64,000 bases of DNA from positions 124,001-188,000 of the forward strand of contig JBBELK010001246.1 of the NCBI GenBank assembly GCA_037783545.1. The letters run 5' to 3'. Under the pieces are notes generated by a model. That model did no database searches, was not told the DNA's origin, and saw nothing but the letters and a program-made list of their open reading frames with translations. Position 1 is the stretch's first letter, and every line of letters begins with the position of its first letter. Positions 25,201 through 34,699 of the stretch are shown here, piece by piece. The position numbers were made by a program, and so were the translations under genes. The stretch comes from Henricia sp. BOLD:AAB3569. Taxonomy: Eukaryota > Echinodermata > Asteroidea > Spinulosida > Echinasteridae.

Positions 25201-28200
25201 TCCGGAACCCGCTAAATGACTATGCGCAAAGACTATGCCCAGTGGGCATATACGCGCGGGGTCTAGCTGATTCAATGCCCCCACTTTTAACCAATCAGAT
25301 GACAGGAATATACGCATGAGGTATATAATGAAAACTAACGACCCTGAAGTGTTGGATGATTGGCTCTTGCACTAATCTGCACTGCACGAATGAAAAGCGC
25401 ATGCGTCATTGGTAAAAAGATCACAGTGTACTGGGACAAATCTAGGCTGTGTGATAGTACCCGTGTATTAGTAAAAACTATCACACGGCTGAGTTGCTGG
25501 AATGGACCAATGAAATACCGCGGCTGCCTGATGAATATTTATGAAGTATAGTAACAAGTGATACTACATGTAAAATAAAGACAGTAGTTTTAACATGATT
25601 CCATATGTTTTACACACCTCTGTCTTGTGTACAGAAGATCCCAATTTGGTTGTGAATTTTTCATAATTTTCCCCGTCTCTCTAGCTGGGTCAATTCCACG
25701 TCACAGCACAAAACGGTCCACAGACCCACCACGGGAGCGATTATGTTACTCCTGGCTCTACACACGTGTGACGAGGTAGGGTTCTATTATTAATGCAGCA
25801 AATGTTCAATGGGCCGTGTAGCACATTAACAATTTACTGGCTACTTGAACCTAAGGTTAAGGTGTGAATTATATTTTAAAAATTGAGACTTGCTCTTGAA
25901 AAATTGACTTAAAGGTACACACTGGCCTACTGTTTACATGATTTAGTGATGTAGCAGCATTGACAATACTTTTTTGATGGTCGTTGTGAAAAAAAATCAT
26001 CAAAATATCCCGTAATTTACTAAAGAAGTGCAAAATTAACAAAAACGGTCAAAAGACGGGTTATACGCTTTACCAGCCGTTGCAACTACGCGCGAGCCTC
26101 ACGACTTTGTCACAAACGATTCGCTCTTCTCCTGCTCAGGATATCTCAAATTTTCTGCTCACGATTTCACTGGACAGCCCGGACGACCGAATAGGAATTT
26201 CCGTTTTCTTTTGAGGAGTTGGTATCATGTTTTTTCTTCACGAACGTACACCGGAGCAACGCATCCAGCCGTGTGTGCACTCAGGCTATTTGCCGTGCTG
26301 CGCGGGGCAAATATCCTACACTCCACGGTAGCCTGCCGTAACGCGTAGCACGCGCTCGCTCCCGTTCTCCGGACTCTCGAAACAAACAATTATGTTCGAA
26401 TGTTCATACTTATGTTAAACTTTGTTTCATTTCATACCTGTATAAATAGTCTCTCTTTTGTCAATTACTTATAAATATTGGGGGAAAATCAGAGTTAAAT
26501 TTGGTGCAGTTCTGCAGTAACAAACTTTTATACGGCTGGAAATACAACTAACTCACGAGACCACGTGACTTTTCGGCGTCTTTTCAGGATATATCTAATT
26601 TACTCTAGAAAGCGCTTCAGAATAATGTATGGGTCTATTTCGAGCCCAAAATATCCCAACAAAGCCGGTGTGTCCCTTTAAATTAGGGTTTGGTCTGATA
26701 GTCTTGAGAATTGAATAGTCTTCGTAGAAGGGACTTGTTTCCTTTCTGATAGTCTTCAGAATTGAATAGTCTTCGTAGAAGGGACTTGTTTCCTTTCTGA
26801 TTTTATTTATTTGTTTATTCCATTTATTTACCCAGGGTGTGACCAAACAGTTTACAAAAACTGGTTTCCATTGGGGCCCTGCAAACACACATAGAACAAA
26901 TATACTAAATTGAACAACTTCATAATTACTAACAAACTGGAATAAGATACATTTGTACAACAACTACAACATCAAAAAACTAATGGTTACAGAAGAACAA
27001 CATCACAAGTAATTATTATACATGCTAAAATTTACGCTAATTACGGGAAGGGCGAAAAACCCGCAAAAAAAAAAAACAAAAGGGAAAATTCCCCTCCGGC
27101 TCCAAAATTAAAGTTTGATTTTATGGCAACCAAGTCATACGACTCCGTAAATTAGCATTTCTCACTTGAAGTTGATCATGTGAATATTATGTGTATGTTT
27201 CGCGAAGTGCCGATTTGAATGAGCTCAAAGAAGACATAGTTCTAAGGTGTGCACTGAGGCTGTTTCAAATTGCGGCGCCAGTTACAGCAAAACTCGAGGC
27301 GTAAGACCCCTTTCGTGCAAAGGGAATTTTCAGTGTCTTTTCGGCAGATTGACGAGTTTCTCGAGTTTGTACGTAAGGTGTAAATAGACTTGCCATATAC
27401 TGCGGGGCCAAGGAATTGATGCTTTTAAAGACAAATATAGCTTTCTTGTATTTAACTCTCTCTGGATAGGCAAGCCGCAGTCGAGCTTTTTAAACATGTC
27501 AGCTGATGGCGTTAGGAAATCGCATTTCAGTATTATTCTGGCTGCACGTTTGAGGCATTTGTTCAAGACAGTGTTATGAGATGCGTAACGGTCACCCCAT
27601 ACTGTGCAACAATAATCTAGACTAGGCATGACTGAGCTTAACATAAGGGTGTTCATGTGCGGTTGAGTTACACAGTCGCGAATTCTTTTTAAAATTTCGA
27701 GAAAACTGTCTTCTTTACATATTCGACATGTTGGTTCCAACTTAAGGTTTCGTCAATAATAACACCCAAGCATTTAAACGATTTAACGTTGTGCACTTGA
27801 TCATTATTAATGTGTATACTCTGAGCTCATGCGCGCTTATCCTTTTCTTTGAGCCAATTAGCATACATTTAGTTTTACTGGCATTAATTTTGATTTTATT
27901 TTTAACGGACCACAGATGAATCATGTCTAATGACTTGTTAAGGCTAGTTTCAATTTCGACAATGCTTTCGGAACTGCAAGTTAGTGTAGAATCATCGGCA
28001 TACATATATAACTTATCGGATACATAAAGAGGCAGGTCATATGTATATATAAGAAACAATAATGGGCCCAGAATTGATCCTTGTGGTACACCGACACTTA
28101 TAGGCAAGGATTTTGATATATGTTTACTAATATTAACGGTTTGACTGCGATCACTGAGATAGGACTTAAACCAGTTTATTACCGAAATCGACATGTTCAG

Positions 28201-31200
28201 CTTTTCTAATTTTTCTAAAAGAATTTTATGGTCAACGCAGTCAAATGCCTTACTGAAATCTAGGAAAACTGTTCCGGTCATTCTCCCGTGATCCATAGCT
28301 TGAAGACACTCGTTTGTTAAATCGTTTAGTGTACTTTATGTTGAGTGCAAAGGCCGAAATCCAGATTGACAAACAGGAATGAAATTATTTTCATCAAGGT
28401 ACGAGTACATGTTCGAGTGTATCCATCTTTCTAGGATTTTAGAGATAATCGGCAAGATTGATATAGGTCGGTAATTACATGCGTTGCACTTATCGCCTCC
28501 TTTATGAATAGGTGTAACTGAAGCATGTTTCCATGCCTTGGGATACTGTTCATTTATTATGGAGAGGTTAAATATATGCGTTAAAGACTTAGTAATAAAA
28601 GGTGCAGCCATTTTAATCATATTAACGCTAATACCATCTGGGCCTGTTGCTTTCCCAACCGACAAAGATGCAATTTGCTTTTTGACAAACTCTTCTGGGA
28701 TACTAGGGATAGAACAATGTTCGTAATCTGGTGAAGAAACAAGAGAATGGTCGTGAGAATCATCGGCCTCATTTGAACTTGTGTGATTCTCAGCGGCCAT
28801 ACGTACACCAATTGTTGAAAAATATTCATTGAAATTATTTGCGATGTCGGTAGGGTCATCAACATATTCTCCGTTTGAGGAGATGATTGAACTCGGGACA
28901 CATTTTTGTTTATTGGGAAGGACTTCTTTAAGTTTCTTCCACAAGAGTGATGAGTTATCCTTATTTTCCTCAATTGCCGAAGTGAAATATTCGCTTTTCT
29001 TTTGTCTAACTTTGTTAGTAACATAATTTCTTAACTTTTTGTACATATCCCAATTTTTCGATGAGCCCGACTTTTTAGCTACATTATGTGCACGATCTCG
29101 TTGGCGCATTAGTTGGAGCAATTCTCCATCAAGCCATGGTATAGTGCCGCTTCGAGCACGCTTGGACTTGATTGGAGCATGGTGGTTAATAACATCCATA
29201 AAAATCGAGTGCCAGATAAACCACGCTTCGTCAACATGTTATGGCCGAGCGGTCTAGTGCGTCGAACTTAAGTTCCTGTGCTAGTACTAGAATGTAGGTT
29301 CGATTCCGGGCCGCGACGGGTTGTGGCACCTGTGCCCTTGAGCAAGGCACTCAACCACACTTGCTCCCATTCCTGTAATTGGCGGTCTCTCCGCTGTTGG
29401 ATGTGGTAAATAAATAAAAATAACATACTCCCACGGAGCATTGCGGAGGTCATTATGAAACGTTTCGGTATCAATATCCTTCAGGCGTCGAAAATTAATT
29501 AAACGACACCCTTTGCGAGGCGTTTTCCAATTATGTATGCCGTAAATAGGAAAATGATCACTTATGAGGGTTTGCAACACTCCGCATGCGCTAACAAGAT
29601 CGGGATGCGTACTAAAAATCAGATCAATAGTTGTTTGGGTGAACTGCGTGACTCGAGTTGGTTCTTGTATTAACTGCTCCATTTGGAAGAGATTCATGCA
29701 AGAGAGTATAGGATTGGGTGCATTAACATCCGCTGCATCACTGTTAAAGTCACCGAGTACAATCATTTCTTTAAATTCACAGGACGCCTTTTCAGTAATA
29801 TCGGTTAGGTTATCTAAAAACTCGACAGTACTCGATGGTGGTCTATAAACAGAACTCATAAGTACTGGCTGTCTTTGCTTACACCTAATTTCGACCCAAA
29901 TACATTCGACATCATAATGTTCAAGATAACATCGGCGAGTAAAATTTAGCGTGTCTCTAATATACATGGCTACCCCGCCACCGTGGCGATTTCTGTCTTT
30001 TTTAACAATAGAATACCCAGGCAGTGCGATCTCGCCGTCAGAAATCGTGCCGTCACAGAAAGTTTCATTTAGACATATAACATCAAATGGTTTTCTTGAG
30101 AACAGTATCTTAAATTGGTCAAATTTGTTGATGATACTTCTTACGTTAAGGTGAGCATAAGAAAAGTCCTGATAGTCTTGAGAATTGAATAGTCTTCGTA
30201 GAAGGGACTTGTTTCCTTTCTTGCATCACATTTATTTCATCCACATTTATTATGTATGCTCTAGTGTATTGTATATTATGTTGCTTAGACCGACACATAA
30301 TCTAATAATTGGTCCCCGCTAAACGTTACAATAAAATAATTATAATTATCCAGTACAGAAAACATAAATAATGAGGTTTCGGCATGCATGGTTAGTGATT
30401 ACGACTACAATTAGCCAAACCTCAAAATATTTACCTTTCGCTGTCCATTTTTCACTAAGTTGTAGAGGCGTTGCTGTCAGTGTAGACAACAAAACCTGCA
30501 CTTGGGATACTTGTGTAAATGCGTAAATGCGTACGTACATACCGATGACGTAAAATTCACTAAAAGTCGTCGTCCTGTCTATTAAACCGTGTGCGACCGA
30601 AACCTCCCTAATATTCAGATAAAGTGCACCAATCTCTTGTCTACTTCCGTGCATGGACGTTCGCAAAAAGGTGGTGGCGAAATACAAAATGAAGTATTAG
30701 TTAAATGGCAACATTTTACTTCATGAGTTAACAAGAAAAGCTCACTCAAAGTGTTGATAGCAATGGTAACAAATACCATTCATTTATTTCTGTTCAAAAT
30801 GTGTGTGCACACACATTTCTTACCATTCACTTGGTGCATCTTTTTGGCTGAAATTTCTGCAGACTAGTTTACCAACATTCTTGTTTAGATATTTTATGTC
30901 ATTATGCCAAGAACCCGTAAAAGTGTCATCTTGCAAATGGTGCATTGGGCCCTTAACTATAGTTGTTGCTCAAAAATATTTGCTGAAACCGCATGCACTG
31001 CCCGATGACCTCTCGATTTTTAAAATCTCTTTTCAGGTCAACGTATATGGCTTCGCAGGCAGCTACAGCAAGTTCTCGGAACACTACTACGACAAAAAGT
31101 TTCAGAAGCACATCTTCTTTGCTAATCATGACAGCAACAAGGAGAACGCCCTCTGGAGACAACTGGACCAGCTGGGTATTATCAACCTCTATACAAGGCA

Positions 31201-31204
31201 GTAG
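7024..31204 (+). CDS. ST6GALNAC-like: ST6GALNAC-type sialyltransferase, 5'-incomplete paralogue
   Basis: A second sialyltransferase, convergent with the minus-strand gene. Coding exons seen: 7024-7207, 17396-17534, 20546-20649, 25685-25775, 31037-31204. Together they cover sialylmotif L ([13 protein letters not shown]), motif S ([19 protein letters not shown]), motif III (HYYD) and motif VS (HDSNKE). All key residues are present. The first exon found enters in phase 1, so at least the equivalents of minus exons 1-4 are missing and must lie before the window or be lost. The counterpart of the 84-nt minus exon 8 was not found between 20649 and 25685. Because that exon is phase 2 to 2, splicing without it keeps the frame. 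A possible polyadenylation signal AATAAA is at 31659. Introns contain Tc1, LINE, SINE and MITE insertions. Confidence 0.85.
7232..7500. mobile_element. Palindromic MITE, about 270 bp
   Basis: Arms of about 110 bp: GTGACCCGCTCTGG at the left and CCAGAGCGGGTCAC at the right, with an inner GGATCCACGCTCATTAAT pair. It lies in the intron just after the sialylmotif L exon of the plus gene. Its inner arm resembles the hairpin at 60426-60533. Confidence 0.75.
7562..7850 (+). repeat. Interspersed repeat family A
   Basis: Begins near GCAGTGACCCAAAATTTTAC and contains GTGGCTGAAATTTCTACAAG. Related copies lie at 17575-17890 (+), 30690-30960 (+), 34370-34651 (-), and a copy split by a transposon at 56440-56635 and 59861-59960 (-). 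Confidence 0.75.
8050..8320 (+). repeat. Dispersed repeat shared with 54680-54910
   Basis: Both contain CTACAGGATTCTC and AAGTGATTGGTCGAT in the same order. There is no coding signal. The second copy is inside intron 1 of the minus gene. Confidence 0.6.
8981..9275. mobile_element. MITE with GGTCCTTG termini, copy 1
   Basis: Inverted termini GGTCCTTG...CAAGGACC. A second copy at 11631-11918 is about 90% identical by eye. Flanking short strings of ACTCGCCCC recur at 8870-8960, 9300-9340, 11265-11305 and 12085-12145. Confidence 0.75.
9430..10000. other. Intron sequence with no recognised feature
   Basis: AT-rich sequence in the first visible intron of the plus gene. No domain, splice-consistent exon or repeat structure was seen. 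Confidence 0.4.
10008..10620 (+). repeat. Interspersed repeat family B (GGCGAAGTGG-rich)
   Basis: Contains several GGGCGAAGTGG strings and their reverse complement, so it folds back on itself. Related copies are at about 38890-39450 and, reversed, at 61000-61510. Confidence 0.7.
10620..11630. other. Intron sequence, nothing recognised
   Basis: No exon-like frame with conserved content. It holds a TTG/T run near 11490-11510 and a short CTAGTCGCGAGTA cluster at 11540-11590. Confidence 0.4.
11631..11918. mobile_element. MITE with GGTCCTTG termini, copy 2
   Basis: Same family as 8981-9275, same orientation, with small indels. Confidence 0.75.
12329..12573. mobile_element. Palindromic MITE, about 245 bp
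   Basis: Inverted arms of about 90 bp starting GGCCAATTTCATGGCGCTGC and ending with its reverse complement. The inner arms include TGGATTGC(A/C)AGCCAAAAT. Confidence 0.8.
13000..13108 (+). mobile_element. tRNA-derived SINE, 5' half
   Basis: A-box-like GTGGCCGAGTGG and B-box-like TTGTTCGACAC, followed by GAGCAAGG. Its 3' part (TTGCTCCATCCTTCGAAAGG) appears at about 16893-16960, so the SINE seems split by the material between. Confidence 0.55.
13618..13798. repeat. Homopyrimidine C/T tract, about 180 bp
   Basis: Runs of C6-C12 separated by single T or TT on the plus strand. It is immediately followed by a palindrome (TTTCAATGTT ... AACATTGAAA, 13799-13856) and a G-rich run. Open frames on both strands (poly-Pro or poly-Gly) are composition artefacts. 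Confidence 0.95.
14103..14510. mobile_element. MITE with about 80-bp inverted arms
   Basis: Arms include AATGACGTCACGC and ACCGCGGTGCATTATGGGT, both repeated in reverse near 14458-14497. Confidence 0.7.
16079..16219. repeat. Palindrome, about 140 bp
   Basis: Left arm GGGCTGCGTTCCACATACGC, right arm GCGTGTTTCGAACGCAGCCC, with imperfect pairing between. Confidence 0.7.
16640..17260 (+). repeat. Dispersed repeats shared with introns of the minus gene
   Basis: 16640-16890 resembles 43918-44170. 16975-17260 resembles 51420-51540 plus 51967-52125, where the second copy is interrupted by a transposon. The shared sequence lies antisense to the transcript in the minus gene, so it is repeat rather than inherited intron. 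Confidence 0.6.
17396..17534 (+). CDS. ST6GALNAC-like: Sialylmotif L exon (second half), plus-strand sialyltransferase
   Basis: 139 nt, one base plus 46 codons. Reads [20 protein letters not shown] then [14 protein letters not shown]. Acceptor GATTCTGCAG, donor GAAG|GTACCC. Same length and phase as minus exon 42588-42726. Confidence 0.95.
18200..19160. other. Intron sequence, weak hairpin only
   Basis: Several frames are open on both strands but none has a recognisable domain. A small hairpin TTTCTTCTGTTTC ... GAAACAGAAGAAA lies at 18567-18615. Confidence 0.4.
19540..19850 (+). repeat. Minisatellite, roughly 75-95 bp units, about 3.5 copies
   Basis: CTTTAGTCTGGTGCCCATGT recurs near 19559, 19649, 19724 and 19816, with variable spacing and GCATTGACGAGTAATTAG following. 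Confidence 0.8.
19855..20212 (+). mobile_element. SINE-like element with AATAAT tail
   Basis: B-box-like GGTTCGAACC, then CTGTGCCCTTGGGCAAGGC, a block shared with the SINE at 29238, and a 3' AAT microsatellite tail (20177-20212). Confidence 0.65.
20546..20649 (+). CDS. ST6GALNAC-like: Middle catalytic exon, plus-strand sialyltransferase
   Basis: 104 nt (34 codons + 2). Reads [20 protein letters not shown] then [14 protein letters not shown]. Acceptor ATACTTGCAG, donor AAAG|GTAGAA. The open frame upstream of 20546 is intron sequence. Confidence 0.93.
21133..22769 (+). mobile_element. Tc1/mariner-type transposon, full length
   Basis: 1637 bp, flanked by TA on both sides. Long terminal inverted repeats: 21133-21276 and 22632-22769. 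They are nearly identical apart from a 6-bp indel. One transposase frame lies between. Inserted in an intron of the plus sialyltransferase gene. High similarity of the arms suggests a fairly recent insertion. Confidence 0.93.
21405..22487 (+). CDS. Tc1-like DD34E transposase, open frame with Asp-to-Asn change
   Basis: 360 residues from the ATG at 21405; an in-frame ATG at 21249 lies inside the left terminal repeat and is less likely. An N-terminal paired-type helix-turn-helix region ([30 protein letters not shown]) is followed by a basic GQGRRRV motif. The catalytic domain has QDNARAHTA (Asp262) and [12 protein letters not shown] (Glu297) with 34 residues between, the DD34E spacing. The first catalytic position reads FSNESRF: Asn171 replaces the expected Asp, so the enzyme should be inactive despite an intact frame. 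The first 19 residues ([19 protein letters not shown]) look like a secretory signal peptide, unusual for a nuclear enzyme. Confidence 0.93.
   Translation: MKVLPILLFVVCLLGLSTGVRRQLTEAEVARAVQLLEFGNTQRAVAVHFDVSVSVINRLWRRFQEDGLYTRRPGQGRRRVTTPPQDRYLRILARRNRRSTARSLATSFHRATDVRVSNQTVRNRLHEDGMRARRPATCPILSVVHRRARLDFARNHQFWQMDQWAPVLFSNESRFTVSTNDRRVRVWRRSGERYFNCNIVEFDHFGGGSVMVWAGISLEGRTDLVVVAGGALTGLRYRDEILEPVVRPYAAAVGENFILVQDNARAHTARVSMNFLENEGISTMPWPARSPDLNPIEHAWDMLGRRVACREHTPDSVQTLREALVEEWENIPQDSIRQLILSMPRRCQECIQARGGHTSY
23011..23107. repeat. Inverted repeat, about 97 bp
   Basis: GGGATGTGATTGTTCCGG on the left pairs with CCGGAACAAATCACATCCC on the right; both arms also carry a TTTCCCGG/CCGGGGAAA pair. 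Confidence 0.75.
23271..23875. mobile_element. GGGTC-ended foldback element, about 0.6 kb
   Basis: Left end GGGGCATTACATTAGGTTGG, right end CCAACCTCGTGGAATGACCC, flanked by ATAA/ATAT. It seems to belong to the same family as 51540-51966 and 56636-59860. A smaller MITE is nested at 23562-23794. Confidence 0.55.
23562..23794. mobile_element. Tc1/mariner-type MITE, 233 bp
   Basis: Termini CACTGAGCAAAAATATAAAC and the near reverse complement ending TTTTGTTCAGTG, flanked by TA on both sides. Confidence 0.8.
24050..24470. repeat. Imperfect inverted repeat followed by a solo transposon end
   Basis: 24053-24140 pairs with 24310-24395 (TCATGGATGACTGAGCA and its complement). At 24437-24471 TTTTTTCTGGGACACCCTG, followed by TATA, matches the right end of the element at 52849-53492. 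Confidence 0.6.
24763..24878. repeat. Perfect hairpin, 51-bp arms, 14-bp loop
   Basis: Left arm 24763-24813 and right arm 24828-24878 are exact reverse complements by hand check. Weaker pairing (ATACAAATATTGAC / GTCAATATTTG) extends outward. Confidence 0.9.
24912..25330. mobile_element. MITE-like element with about 45-bp inverted ends
   Basis: Ends share GTCATCTG(G/A)TTGGTTAAAAGT and its reverse near 25285-25305. No coding content. Confidence 0.55.
25685..25775 (+). CDS. ST6GALNAC-like: Sialylmotif S exon, plus-strand sialyltransferase
   Basis: 91 nt, one base plus 30 codons. Reads [11 protein letters not shown] then [19 protein letters not shown]. Acceptor GTCTCTCTAG, donor GAG|GTAGGG. It follows exon 20546-20649 in phase 2, giving Ser at the junction if the HPDF exon is skipped or absent. 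Confidence 0.94.
26695..26798 (+). repeat. Target-site duplication of LINE, left side, doubled
   Basis: About 53 bp beginning CTGATAGTCTTGAGAATTG, present twice in tandem here and once at 30169-30221 on the other side of the LINE. The flanking match supports target-primed insertion with an unusually long duplication. Confidence 0.85.
27330..29967 (-). pseudogene. LINE ORF2 (endonuclease-reverse transcriptase), broken
   Basis: Open segments: 29967-29470 (EN, then SINE), 29199-28336 and 28296-27742 (RT, separated by one stop in the same frame), and 27740-27330 (C-terminal region with DYCCTVWG and LKRAARII). The reading frame before 29967 continues open to about 30160, so the EN domain is nearly complete. 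Confidence 0.9.
29238..29421 (+). mobile_element. tRNA-derived SINE nested in LINE
   Basis: A-box TATGGCCGAGCGGT, B-box GGTTCGATTCC, a CTTGAGCAAGGCACT block and an A-rich AAATAAATAAAAAT tail. Flanked by AACAT at 29233-29237 and 29422-29426. Removing it and one AACAT copy rejoins the LINE frame. Confidence 0.88.
30169..30221 (+). repeat. Target-site duplication of LINE, right side
   Basis: Single copy, ending GGGACTTGTTTCCTTTCT, identical to the left first unit by eye. Confidence 0.85.
31037..31204 (+). CDS. ST6GALNAC-like: Terminal exon (motifs III and VS), plus-strand sialyltransferase
   Basis: 168 nt including TAG. Starts [13 protein letters not shown], contains [11 protein letters not shown] (motif III) and [12 protein letters not shown] (motif VS), ends IINLYTRQ. 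Acceptor TCTCTTTTCAG. Confidence 0.97.
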   Translation, partial: VNVYGFAGSYSKFSEHYYDKKFQKHIFFANHDSNKENALWRQLDQLGIINLYTRQ

Positions 31205-31658
31205 TGGGCACCGTCCCCACCTCGTTTGTCTATTGTTTGTTTGTTGTTTTATTATTATTTTTTCGACAAAAATATACTTAAAAATCCAATTTGCCAAAAA
31301 CGTACACCTAAAGTACACATTGCAAAGACACACATACATATACAAAATTACACATCGAAATAATATAATTACCATCTTGCCGTAAAGTAAAATCTATTGA
31401 TGGTGTTTTGAACGAGTGATGCCAAACATAACAGAGATGAGATGAGTGCGCGATCATTAATAATCGCACACACCTCAGTACACTGCTCACAAAATTTCGT
31501 GTTTTCTGAAGTAAACGATATAATGATGAAATATCTGATACGTGATAACATAAATTCATCAGATATGCCTTATTATGCGAATGAACAGTGTACTCAATAC
31601 CAAATATAATATAGCGCCGTAGACGCAAGATTGACTAATCTTGCTAAACAATGTTAAT

Positions 31659-31664
31659 AATAAA
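31659..31664 (+). terminator. Possible polyadenylation signal of the plus sialyltransferase
   Basis: AATAAA 455 bp after the stop codon at 31204, the first plus-strand copy noted downstream. Confidence 0.35.
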
Positions 31665-31754
31665 GTGTAGTACGTCAAGGCGCCATTTCAGTAAGCAAAC
31701 TAGACACGCACGCCTCTTGTATGTTTGACATGCCTCAAGTTACAGCAGCATCCA

Positions 31755-33106
31755 CACTGATAAAAACTTTGTACCCAACGTTGGTTCAAATATCAACATA
31801 CCCATCTTTGGGGCGCATAATGCCCAACGGGTGTTGGGTAACAGCCTTACCCAAGCCTTGGGTGATACTGTATGCACAATTATTGGTTAAACTAATTAAT
31901 CAACCAATCTTTCGGTGAATGTGCATATCCAATTATTGGTTAAAAGTTAATTACCCAACGTTTGGGTAAATGTGCATGGCCAATTGTTGCTTAAATTCAA
32001 TCATCCAAGGTTTGGGTAAGATTGCACAGTTAGTTGTTGGTTAAATTAATTCATCCAAGGTTTAGGTGAATGTTTATGGCCAATTGTTGGTTAAATCCAA
32101 TCACCAAATGTTTGGGTAAATGTGCAAGTCCAATACATGAAATTGTTGGTTCAATTCAATCATCCAAGGTTTGGGTGAGCTTACATAGTCAATTGTTGGT
32201 TACCATTTTACCAACTGGTGTTCTCCCCTCCCAACTTGTCCCAATAATTTGGCACAAGGAAAAGCTAAACGTTGGGCATCTGCTGACCAATGATTGGTGT
32301 TTTCACAGTGTAATAAAGGACACTTTTGTATATTTTTTCCTGTTTTTTATATGTAGTAACGCCTATTCAATATTTAATCTGTTCGTGGTGGAACAGCAGT
32401 GTACTTGGCAAATGCCATTTTCCTGATCATGTTTTGAGAAAACAGGCAAGAGCCTTTAATCAGAAGATTTCTTACATTACCCCTTCAGGAGTACGTAACA
32501 AGCTCCAACAGATCAACCAGGACATATAGTCTAGTCACAAATACAACGCAGTGCTACGGTTTGTGTGTGAAACGTTGAGAAACGTTAAGAAATGCCTGTA
32601 GTCTATCAAGTTACTGGATTTTCGCGCATGCTGACTTAGCCTTACTTTTTAACACCAGTAGAATTTACACCAAGATATTAAATAGGATATAAAAATCAGA
32701 ATATACATCTAGAACAACTCCATCATGAGAAGTGTGGAAAGAACACGTACATAAACATGCGCTCCTAAACATTTTGTTCAACAGCCTTCTGGTCAAATAG
32801 TCGAGCATATTTGGCCCGAGATACCCAACATGTTGGGCATATACGAAAAGATTTCTGCTTTATGTTGAATTTAATTAACAATTGGCCAAGAACATTTACC
32901 CAAACGTTGGATAATTAACTTTTAACCAATGATTAGATATGCACATATCTACCAAAACATTGGCGTAGGCCTATAGAATTTAAACAACAATTGTACATAC
33001 AATACCATGCACCCAAGGGTATTTTGCGCCCCAAAGATGGGCATGTTGATATTTGAACCAAGTTTGGTAAAAGTTGGGCAAAATTTACCCATTATTATTT
33101 ACAGTG
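31755..33106. mobile_element. Foldback element with (T)TGGGTAA minisatellite arms, about 1.35 kb
   Basis: Left end CACTGATAAAAACTTTGTAC, right end ...TTATTTACAGTG. TTTGGGGCGCATAATGCCC on the left pairs with ATTTTGCGCCCCAAAG on the right. Internally 31900-32200 has about 70-bp units with CCAATTGTTGGTTAAAT and CCAAGGTTTGGGT. The core at 32440-32660 matches 56090-56330. Confidence 0.7.
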
Positions 33107-33289
33107 CAGGTATGCGGTTGTTCCCAGGTTTGCGGTTGATAGAATGCGCCCTGCTTTGTGTTGAAAATTCCCCAGTAACTGGAGAAATGTCATAAGTGTA
33201 TAATTTGTTCAGCGTTTTAATACTTTCAGCACACGGTATAATAAGTGCTCAATAAATGGACACCCTTTGACCAACGTAACTTGGGATGA

Positions 33290-33675
33290 GAGAAAAATCG
33301 TAAGGGCCGTATAGAACTTCAAATGTTACCAACGTTGGTCGCTTAGATGGTTTACCTAACAGAACATTTTCTGCATATGTTGACGAAATATGACCCAACA
33401 AACGTCTAAATGAAATTTTCCAACTTTGTTTTACCCAGAATTTTGTACAACAGATGGAGAAAATTTTGTTTGTCTGTATAATATGCTCAACCTTTTAATA
33501 CTTTCATAGCCGCTGTTTCCCCAATTTACAGAACTTTGCATGTAACCAACGTTGGTGTTCTGGATGTTTTACCCAACAGAACAATTTCTGCATATGTTGA
33601 GGAAATATGACCCAACGAACGTCAAAATGAAATTCTCCAACTTTATTTTACCCAGCATTTTTTACAGTGCAAGAG
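33290..33675 (+). repeat. Two-copy repeat related to the preceding foldback element
   Basis: ACCAACGTTGGT, CTGCATATGTTGA.GAAATATGACCC and CCAACTTT.TTTTACCCAG occur twice about 230 bp apart. Confidence 0.65.
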
Positions 33676-34699
33676 AGGCACGCCTTACAGACACAAGGCG
33701 CGTCTGGTTTGCTTACTAAAATGGCACCTTGACGTATTACGGAAATCAGGGTTGTGTGGTCTATCTGATCTTTCGCCTACAGCGCTATATCGTGTTTGGT
33801 TAATACCGAGGTATATAGCCTCCGTTGTCTCGAAGAAGGCCCTCTTTATTTGATCGTCAATAATCGTGCCTTTTTTGTACCGAAGGATTGCCAAAGAGAC
33901 ATTTTCTTGTATTATACCAAAATGTGCTTCAGTACGTAATTGTTTTACTTGAAAATAACTTTCGTAATCGTCTATTAAGTTTCAATGTGTTTAAGAAAAT
34001 CAAAGCAAGTATTCGTGGTTGTTTACACACGTTAATCGGGTTTTAGGTGTAAATGGTGGCTTCTAATTTTGTTCAGACTTTTATTGCTTTTTTTAATGAA
34101 CTCGGCGGAAAGGCTATACATACAAGTCGCTTGGTAAGTCACATCACGGTTCACGTCACATCATAAGTAAAACCCTAAGTATTTCAGAAACTTGAGAAGC
34201 TTAATTATATGTAAACCACATGTCACCACCCAAAAGTGCTTTAGTTGCCACAGTGTGGTGTGCCCGTTAAAACCTCACACAGTTCCTTAAATACCATTTA
34301 ATATTTCATTTGCAGATGAAACTTTTTTTACGAATTCCTGGAACAACAGATTTATATATTTAGAGAAGAATGTTTACCCTGTAGATGCAGTAATACTTCA
34401 GAAAACCTTTACAATCCAAGCATGTTTTTGTGTTGAGTGAATGGTAAAAATGTGTGTGCGGACCTTTTTAAAGAAACAACCTTCATGTACATGTAGTAAT
34501 GTCTCCCACAAAGGTACCATTTTACACCAAAAAAAGAAACCATTTCGTGTTTGTTTAGAACCGTTGCTATCAACACTTTTAGCAGGAGGTTTTCTTGTCA
34601 ACTCATGATGTAAAACTGTGGACCACTGCAAATGATGTAATGGGCCTTTAACATACTTGTTCCTGGAGGCATACCGGTTGGGTTGTTGCTGATGACGAA

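Larger units (their letters stand above)
26799..30166 (-). mobile_element. LINE (non-LTR retrotransposon), EN plus RT, defective
   Basis: Reads from 30166 down to 26799, ending in an AATAAA-rich 3' tail (AATAAACAAATAAATAAAAT). An apurinic-like endonuclease ([45 protein letters not shown]) is followed by reverse transcriptase ([52 protein letters not shown]). Defects: a stop codon after GFRPLHST (about 28332-28334), frameshifts near 27740-27690, and a SINE inserted at 29238. The domain style is that of the Jockey/CR1/L2 group; the clade is not resolved. It lies in the last intron of the plus gene. Confidence 0.93.

Noticed and set aside
29238..29330. tRNA gene
   Set aside because: A and B boxes are present, but there is no full cloverleaf, and the sequence continues into a SINE body with target duplication.
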